DNA from: Barthelona sp. PAP020
Taxonomy: Eukaryota > Metamonada: BaSk clade
Assembly (NCBI GenBank): GCA_040182905.1
Contig: JARQWU010000079.1
Location: forward strand, 1 to 37,257
Reading direction: 5' to 3'
Length of the DNA stretch: 37,257 nt
Part shown: positions 32,601 through 37,257 of the stretch, piece after piece
Layout of the letters: every line of letters begins with the position of its first letter
Numbering within the stretch: position 1 is the first letter of the stretch
Program-made: the position numbers and the translations under genes
The notes under the pieces: model-generated
The model's database searches: none
The model's input: the letters and a program-made list of their open reading frames with translations, nothing else
What the model was told of the DNA's origin: nothing

Positions 32601-33260
32601 AAAGTAAAAGCTTTAATTTTCTTGTCAATCATGTTTGAAGAAAAGAATAGCACAATGAATAGACAAGAATGGTCATATTTGGTTACTAAGCTTGAAAACA
32701 CTAAATTATTTTCAAAAATATTTATGATAGTACTCATCAATGAAAATTTATTAATGGAAAAGTTTGAAATATTGTTCAAAAGTTTTATCAAACATTCGGA
32801 AAATGATGTTTTAATTGAACAAGTGCTAAATGATGTTATTGAGAAAAAGAAAGATTTGCTGTTGATGGATGTCAATGTTTATGATGATGATAAAAGAGAA
32901 ATTGGCACAAAAAGTCAAAATTATAACAAAATCTATGCATATGATAATTTTGTTCTTAAGTGTCTTGATTTGGCTCAAAATAATCAAATGTTTGCCAAAA
33001 AATTTTCAAATGTTGTTAAGGAGCAAATATCTGTTGAAAATAATAAAAATATAATAAATCACTCATATATTGCTTGGTTGAACGAAATTACTGTACAATT
33101 ATCAAAAAATATCATATATTCCCCCATTTCCAAAACAAACAAAAATATCCATTTAAATAGACAAAAGAATAAACCCCCTCAATTAAAATTGGTTTTAAAT
33201 CTCCAACCAATTTCAGTTCAAAACACTGCAAAAGATGAAAAAATTGAAGAAGAAGAATAA
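24948..33260 (+). CDS. giant ubiquitin-specific protease (USP34/USP9X-type), two exons
   Basis: Spliced, exon 1 (24948-24981) and exon 2 (25027-33260) encode 2755 residues beginning MDENTVIAGLYSGDNPNKF. Without the intron the long frame has no usable ATG at its beginning, which decides the model. Helical solenoid sequence flanks a USP catalytic domain at about 1361-1760. Its Cys box is GLYNLGNTCYFNC (Cys1369) and its His box is LAVHSGNALSGHYWSYV (His1674). FNDAQV supplies the third residue (Asn1696), and AYLLCYRI ends the domain. QQDLNEVLLNLL and the LKRSYYDF segment resemble the USP34/USP9X/USP24/USP47 clade, which remove ubiquitin from substrates. All catalytic residues are present, so it should be active. 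The zinc-ribbon is partial (CSKC at about 1573, second pair degenerate). A 13-Gln tract lies in the N-terminal arm. Substrates are unknown. Confidence 0.93.
24982..25026 (+). other. 45-nt spliceosomal intron
   Basis: The interval starts GTAATT and ends TTTTTCAATAG, with a CTAAC branch-point-like motif (in ATAACTAAC) about 13 nt before the acceptor. Removing it joins a 34-nt first exon to the long frame in phase 1 (TAT A|GT GAT) and supplies the ATG. An in-frame TAA at 25008-25010 blocks reading through it. Confidence 0.88.
26661..26699 (+). repeat. (CAA)13 poly-Gln tract
   Basis: Thirteen uninterrupted CAA codons encode Gln in the N-terminal arm of the ubiquitin protease, outside its catalytic domain. 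A pure trinucleotide run is likely to vary in length between strains. Confidence 0.95.
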
Positions 33261-33325
33261 AGAAGAATACTTTGGGAGTGAATAAAAATTTATAGATGCT
33301 ATCATAAGGATTAGAAAAGTAGACA

Positions 33326-33620
33326 CAATTGTAAATGGCCATGTAATTTTTTTTTTTTTTTTCCTTTAACCAGATCACGTGCCTACGGCTCGTTTCTGCG
33401 CTGCGTTGTTAATTTTAAAGTTCCTTCGTAATCAACTGGAGGGCAAGTCGGGTGCCAGCAGCCGCGGTAATTCCTGCTCCAGTAGCGTATGTTAACGTTG
33501 TTACAGTTAAAAAGCTCGCAGTTGAATTTGTTTCTGGATGATTTTGAGGACCTAGTCCTCTTACGATCAAGATTTGAAACCATCCAAAAAAATAATCAAC
33601 TTTAAAAAAATTTACAATTG
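33326..33620. repeat. 11-bp inverted repeat flanking the 18S fragment
   Basis: CAATTGTAAAT at 33326-33336 is matched by its exact reverse complement ATTTACAATTG at 33610-33620, enclosing 273 bp that include the T16 tract and the rRNA-derived segment. No target-site duplication is visible outside it. The repeat contains the palindrome CAATTG and is AT-rich, so chance is possible. Confidence 0.45.
33372..33585 (+). rRNA. 18S (SSU) rRNA gene fragment
   Basis: The plus strand contains the universally conserved 530-loop sequence GGTGCCAGCAGCCGCGGTAA (33451-33470). It sits between GGAGGGCAAGTC upstream and GTTAAAAAGCTCGCAGTTGAA downstream, in the order and spacing of the nuclear 18S rRNA. After this comes V4-like sequence with a perfect hairpin (GAGGAC, CTA, GTCCTC) enclosed by GGATG...CATCC, which marks the likely right end at 33585. 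The left end is uncertain, around 33372. Only about 215 nt of an 18S gene of roughly 2 kb is present, so it cannot make a working subunit RNA. It is a dispersed copy: a repair insertion, a retro-insertion, or an assembly join. In Naegleria the rRNA genes are known to reside on an extrachromosomal circle, so a chromosomal copy would be unexpected. Confidence 0.9.
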
Positions 33621-33667
33621 AAGATATAGATAGTACAATTAAACTGTCTAACTCACCTAAACCTAAT

Positions 33668-34081
33668 TCAAAGTTCTATATTTATATGCTCAGGATCGGA
33701 TACCAATAAATCATCAACCCAATCAACCAAATCTTCAACTCCCTTTTCTATCTCGTCAAATTGCTCGTCTTCATTCAATTGTTCTGAATTTTCTATTTTA
33801 ATTTCATCATTTGTTGAAATTGTCTCAATATTCAACGAAAGTTTCAAAGAATCAGTTTTTGGGATCGATTTTTCTGTTGAGACAGATTTTTTAACCTTTT
33901 TATTTATATTAGAATCAATAACAGTTGAAACTGTAGGTATTTGTGTTACAATCATAGGAATCATTGAATGTTCTTCCACAAAGATTTCATCATCCGATTC
34001 ATTATCCTTTATTTCAATATTCATATGCTTGCTAAAACTTGTTGCGAATGCAAAAGGATTTGTACTAGAGAATAAATACAT
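33668..34081 (-). CDS. small acidic protein, unknown
   Basis: The 137-residue product starts at ATG 34079-34081. It is hydrophilic and strongly acidic, with Ser/Thr-rich stretches and no membrane segment or recognised domain. The C-terminal 35 residues, with EDLVDWVDDLLVSDPEH, form a likely amphipathic acidic helix that could be a protein-binding motif. The codon pattern resembles its neighbours. It is head to head with the gene at 34125, 43 bp apart, and its 3' untranslated region may run through the antisense of the 18S fragment. I do not recognise a family. Confidence 0.6.
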   Translation of the reverse strand: MYLFSSTNPFAFATSFSKHMNIEIKDNESDDEIFVEEHSMIPMIVTQIPTVSTVIDSNINKKVKKSVSTEKSIPKTDSLKLSLNIETISTNDEIKIENSEQLNEDEQFDEIEKGVEDLVDWVDDLLVSDPEHINIEL

Positions 34082-34124
34082 GTTTCATTTGAAAATAAAA
34101 AAATTGATTTTTTTATTTTGAATT
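34082..34124. promoter_or_regulatory. very short divergent promoter
   Basis: Only 43 bp separate two divergent ATG codons. It is almost entirely A and T, with A-runs and T-runs. If both genes are real, their transcripts must have tiny leaders or overlap at the 5' ends. Confidence 0.45.
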
Positions 34125-34874
34125 ATGAATTTCAATGAATTTTCGAAAGGTTTAATATATCCATCTAGAAAAATTCTTTGTTCTATTCCAACAAAAGTTC
34201 CAAATCCAACTTTATTAACAAAAAATTCTGAAAGAAAAAGAAAAGATTCCATAAATTCTGCCCTTTCATTAAAAGATTATAAATTATTTTCTTCTAAATC
34301 CATTAATCAAAAGAAAATTGACAAAAAATTGAAAGAAGCAAAAGTAAAATCTTCTAAAAATTGTAAAAAAACAAATCCTTTTGACAAAAATAACAATTGT
34401 TTAAATATTTCTATCCCCTTAAAATCCCATAGAATATGTACTGAAAATGAATCCAAACAAATAAACATGGAACCGTTGCATTTTGAAAATTTTGAAATGT
34501 TTAAAAATGTTTCCGCAGAAAAATCATTGTGTTCTGAACGATTAAAGCCTCTATGTAATGTAAAAAAAGTTAACTCTCCAAGAAAAAGTCAAAAGTTGAG
34601 GCTGAATCATCTTCAGCCTCTCCATCCTTTAGTTGTTTCGTCAAGATCAATTGCTTCAAAGACTGGAATAACAGGTCAAAAATTGACAATAAAGTCAAGA
34701 GATACAAACAATCTTAAGTCCCGAATGATTTGTGATATCAAGTCGTTGTCAATGGATGTTGAAAAGAATGAAAATAATTTTGAAGGTAATGACACCCAAG
34801 ATCAACAAATTCCAGAAATTGAGTTGAAAATATCTTTGCCAACTGCTAGAATGTTGGTCACAAGTGGATTCTAA
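34125..34874 (+). CDS. basic low-complexity protein, unknown
   Basis: The 249-residue product starts at ATG 34125 and ends with TAA at 34872. It is rich in Lys, Ser and Asn and highly basic through most of its length (for example KNSERKRKDS and SPRKSQKLRL), with an acidic stretch near residue 220. The conserved-looking C-terminus ends EIELKISLPTARMLVTSGF. There is no membrane segment and no domain that I recognise. Basic stretches might act in nuclear import or nucleic acid or microtubule binding, but this is only a guess. It is paired head to head with the acidic 137-residue gene. Confidence 0.6.
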   Translation: MNFNEFSKGLIYPSRKILCSIPTKVPNPTLLTKNSERKRKDSINSALSLKDYKLFSSKSINQKKIDKKLKEAKVKSSKNCKKTNPFDKNNNCLNISIPLKSHRICTENESKQINMEPLHFENFEMFKNVSAEKSLCSERLKPLCNVKKVNSPRKSQKLRLNHLQPLHPLVVSSRSIASKTGITGQKLTIKSRDTNNLKSRMICDIKSLSMDVEKNENNFEGNDTQDQQIPEIELKISLPTARMLVTSGF

Positions 34875-36409
34875 TAAAAAATGAACTAATAAAAGAAAAA
34901 AATGTTTGAAGCAAAAATTGGAAATTCCTTTTAATCTTGTTCTTTTCCTTTTTCATGTTTTCTCTTCTTTTTTTTTGTCTCTAACTTAACCCCAAGCCCT
35001 TAACAATATTTATTTAATAAAATTTACCCTTTTTTTTTGTCCAATTGACATAGAATTTTCAAACAAAGGAAATACATTTTCAAAAAAAGAAAACACGGTG
35101 TAAAACTATCGTTGTAATTTGCAACGAATTTAAATTCAATAAAAATCTTTTAGGTTGTCAATTCATTGAAGGAACAATTAGAATTGAAGTCTTCTTTTTA
35201 CAAACCTGAAATTTCAACTATTTTTCATCTTTTGTTTCCAATGTGGTGCTTGAAATTCAAATTTTAAAGTTTTAAACCTTAGTGTATTTCCATGGAAATA
35301 TGCAGTTTCAATAAGTCATTTGATATTCAAATGACCTTTATTGATGTTCAAAAGCAGCTGTATTCATTTACAAAGAAATTAAACTCAGAAAAATTATTTT
35401 AATAAATTTCAGTAAGAAGGAAATTAAAAGATATATTTCCAAGCCAAGAAGCACTGTGCGTATGAGTGAATAAAAAAGAATAATGTTTATTTGGTTAAAG
35501 GCTTTCAAGGCCCGATTGATCTGTTGAAAAACTTTAGATTTTTTAAGGCAAAGTTTAAACTTTAAAACTTTACTTTTGCAAAAATACAAAAAAATAGGAA
35601 TGAAGAATTTTTCCGAAATTCTCCTACTTGATCGTTCCAATTACATTTCAGTCCCTCAATTCCCCCTGGGATTTTGACTGAAATTTGCTAGAATGAGTTT
35701 TCTGATTGCTTTTTCTTTGCAAATAAATATAGTTGTTTCACAACTGAACCAATTACTAATAAAAGCATTTGGAGGGTTGATTATTCTGTTGAAACTTTCA
35801 ACTTTTCAAAAGTGAAAATAAAACCTTCATTGATTTTGACTTTGTGCAACACAAAAACAGGGATAAGTAATTCTTTCCCAAACTTTCATACTTGATCGTC
35901 AGAACTGAATTTCAGCAGCTCATTTGCTTTTGCTAAAAAACTTAAATAATTCACCAAATATAACTCTATAAATAAGCATGGTTGTTTCATCACTAACAAA
36001 AATATCCCTTTTTGCTCATCAAGATTATGCTTTGACCAAAATATCTTAAAGAATTGCTCTCAGTTTTTTATCACACATAAATAAGTCTCTTTCACAGCCA
36101 TACCAATTTCAAGCCACTTTTTGCTATTCTTATTGTTGCATTTAGGACAAAAGCATTATTAAAATAATGTTGCTTTCATTTATTTCAACAGAAGTTGGGC
36201 AAACATTCTCATCTTTAGAGAAAGATTTCAAACAAAAAAAATTACAACATGCAATTATCATCTTCCAACATCATGAAGTGTTGCTCAAAACAATTTCCAA
36301 TACAATTGAGTGTACAAATTCGAAAGAGGAAATTTGAACGAAAAATCGATTTTTGTATTGAAAAAAGAATTTCACATAGGTATAATCAATAAATTCATTT
36401 CATTTCGAC
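34875..36409. other. gene-poor intergenic region
   Basis: I see no protein gene in these 1.5 kb. A pyrimidine-rich tract covers about 34921-34990, a small hairpin TCGTTG/CAACGA lies near 35109-35127, and a degenerate tandem repeat covers about 35480-36010. A minus-strand open stretch at 35368-35640 begins without ATG inside the repeat and is not called. Confidence 0.55.
35480..36010. repeat. degenerate tandem repeat, about 265-bp period
   Basis: Two diverged copies can be followed in register: CTGTTGAAA at 35521 and 35786; ACTTGATCGT at 35626 and 35890, each followed by similar sequence ending ATTTCAG; and similar A/T-rich text between. A third partial copy follows, with AAATAAATATAGTTGTTTCA at 35721 resembling AAATAAGCATGGTTGTTTCA at 35970. 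Spacing varies from about 249 to 265 bp because of indels. It has no coding capacity and the function is unknown. Confidence 0.55.
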
Positions 36410-37257
36410 ATGGGAACTTTTGCTAAATTTCGTGAAAGAAACCAAAGACAAAGATTGAAATTGACCTTTTGTTTCAGTTTTTTGGAAAGTTTTTTTTTCA
36501 TGGCAGAAATTGTGAAAAACTTTCAAAATTTACTGTTAGAGGCAGTAAACAATGATTTCAATAATTTCCAACAGGTTATTGGAACTGTTGAACTTGATTC
36601 TGTCTTTTCGCTTCTTTCTAAATGGGATGTACCAGTTTTTGCAATTGCAATGAAGATGGGTACCGCTTTTATACACAGCAAAAGGGCGCAACAAGAAGGA
36701 AAAGTGCTATTTTTTCGAATTCTCTGGTTGTCTTCTAATTTTGAAGAAATATTGTATAATCAAGCTGCTATGGCAAATGATACAAAGTTCAAACAACTCA
36801 TGAGAGTTTTTTACGAAAATTGTGAATCTTCCCAAGCTATTTTGGAAAAGAGTTTGAATCGTGGATTTTTGAGAAGCTGTCTTTTTGGAAGTCGGGATCT
36901 GGAGATGATTAAAGAGTTGCATCAAAGATTTGATAGTTTAAGTGGTGATTTGAATGTGATATTGACCACTAGCAGCATAAACATGATGCCTGATGAAATT
37001 TCAACTAAAATTGCGGATCATTTATTGCAGTTAAACGAAAAGCTGATGGAAGAGATGCGTAGAAATTTTGAAAAGATTGAAAAGCTGCAAAGACAAACCA
37101 ATGACAAGTTGTCATTGTTGATGTCAAAAATCGATTCTCCGTCACATGAAAATGATGTGAAAGATGTTTTGAGAAAGATTCAAAGTACAGAGAACAAACA
37201 TAATAACTCAGATTTTGACATTCCTGAAATCCTTTTTGACAGGATAAGCGCATTAGA
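36410..37257 (+). CDS. partial gene, HeLo/MLKL-like N-terminal four-helix domain
   Basis: An open frame of 282 codons runs off the window end. It starts at ATG 36410, or more likely at Met31 (36500), where a helical domain begins (MAEIVKNFQNLLLEAV). Residues about 31-190 are helical, and the stretch SSQAILEKSLNRGFLRSCLF, then RDLEMIKELHQRFDSLSGDLN, resembles the N-terminal four-helix domain of MLKL, HeLo and plant RPW8/CC-type proteins, which permeabilise membranes in cell death or tether kinases. A brace-like coiled coil follows (about 200-245). In such proteins a kinase, NB-ARC or other effector domain comes next; here it lies outside the window. The family link is from pattern, not search. 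No stop, frameshift or intron is visible. Confidence 0.7.
   Translation, partial: MGTFAKFRERNQRQRLKLTFCFSFLESFFFMAEIVKNFQNLLLEAVNNDFNNFQQVIGTVELDSVFSLLSKWDVPVFAIAMKMGTAFIHSKRAQQEGKVLFFRILWLSSNFEEILYNQAAMANDTKFKQLMRVFYENCESSQAILEKSLNRGFLRSCLFGSRDLEMIKELHQRFDSLSGDLNVILTTSSINMMPDEISTKIADHLLQLNEKLMEEMRRNFEKIEKLQRQTNDKLSLLMSKIDSPSHENDVKDVLRKIQSTENKHNNSDFDIPEILFDRISAL

Larger units (their letters stand above)
33261..33667. other. intergenic region between convergent genes, with 18S insert
   Basis: This 407-bp gap lies between the stop of the ubiquitin protease and the stop of the small minus-strand gene. It contains a T16 tract (33347-33362), the 18S rRNA fragment, and A/T-rich sequence after it. 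The middle is strikingly richer in G and C than its surroundings. Both neighbouring 3' untranslated regions must lie here, so either mRNA may carry part of the insert. Confidence 0.8.

Noticed and set aside
33383-33583. 66-codon minus-strand frame
   Set aside because: It is the complement of the 18S rRNA fragment; the frame is an artefact of conserved rRNA sequence.
35368-35640. minus-strand 90-codon frame
   Set aside because: It begins without ATG, overlaps the degenerate tandem repeat and is Leu/Ile/Lys-rich as expected from A/T spacer.
1-37257. tRNA genes, CRISPR arrays, transposase or integrase genes
   Set aside because: No GGTTCRANNCC-type B box with a matching acceptor stem, no regularly spaced repeats and no mobile-element protein motifs were seen in intergenic sequence.

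Overview
The window looks like nuclear DNA of a free-living protist, most likely a heterolobosean amoeboflagellate of the Naegleria type. It is visibly AT-rich, with very long, nearly intronless genes packed on both strands. TAA, TAG and TGA all end genes, so the standard code is used. The one clear spliceosomal intron is 45 nt, with GT-AG ends and a CTAAC-like branch point. The protein families are purely eukaryotic. The species is inferred, not proven.

Left part (1-9051): a gene-poor edge with only exon-like scraps, then a minus-strand run of a coiled-coil protein with a MAP65/PRC1-like tail, an alanine aminotransferase and a small winged-helix protein. The winged-helix gene is divergent from a class II photolyase-family gene.

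Middle (9052-24446): a giant protein with about 23 membrane segments and a C-terminal calpain module, built like plant DEK1. All three catalytic residues of the protease are replaced, so it is probably a pseudo-calpain. It converges on an SFT2-family vesicle transport gene. An acylated leucine-rich protein follows on the plus strand, and then a minus-strand 2459-residue spastizin (SPG15/ZFYVE26) homologue without the FYVE finger.

Right part (24447-37257): a 2755-residue ubiquitin-specific protease with an intact catalytic core, whose first exon is hidden behind the 45-nt intron. Downstream, between two protein genes, lies a fragment of about 215 bp of 18S rRNA gene that includes the universal 530 loop, flanked by an 11-bp inverted repeat and a T16 tract. 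Two unrecognised small genes, one acidic and one basic, sit head to head. A gene-poor 1.5 kb stretch with a degenerate tandem repeat follows. The window ends inside a gene whose N-terminal half resembles the HeLo/MLKL-type four-helix domain of cell-death proteins.

No operon logic is expected or seen. Endomembrane traffic (SFT2, spastizin) and protein turnover or signalling (USP, calpain-like) recur, but I see no evidence of one joint pathway. The observations most worth following are the triple-dead DEK1-like calpain, the stray 18S fragment, the photolyase with an altered electron-transfer tryptophan, and the HeLo/MLKL-like gene.
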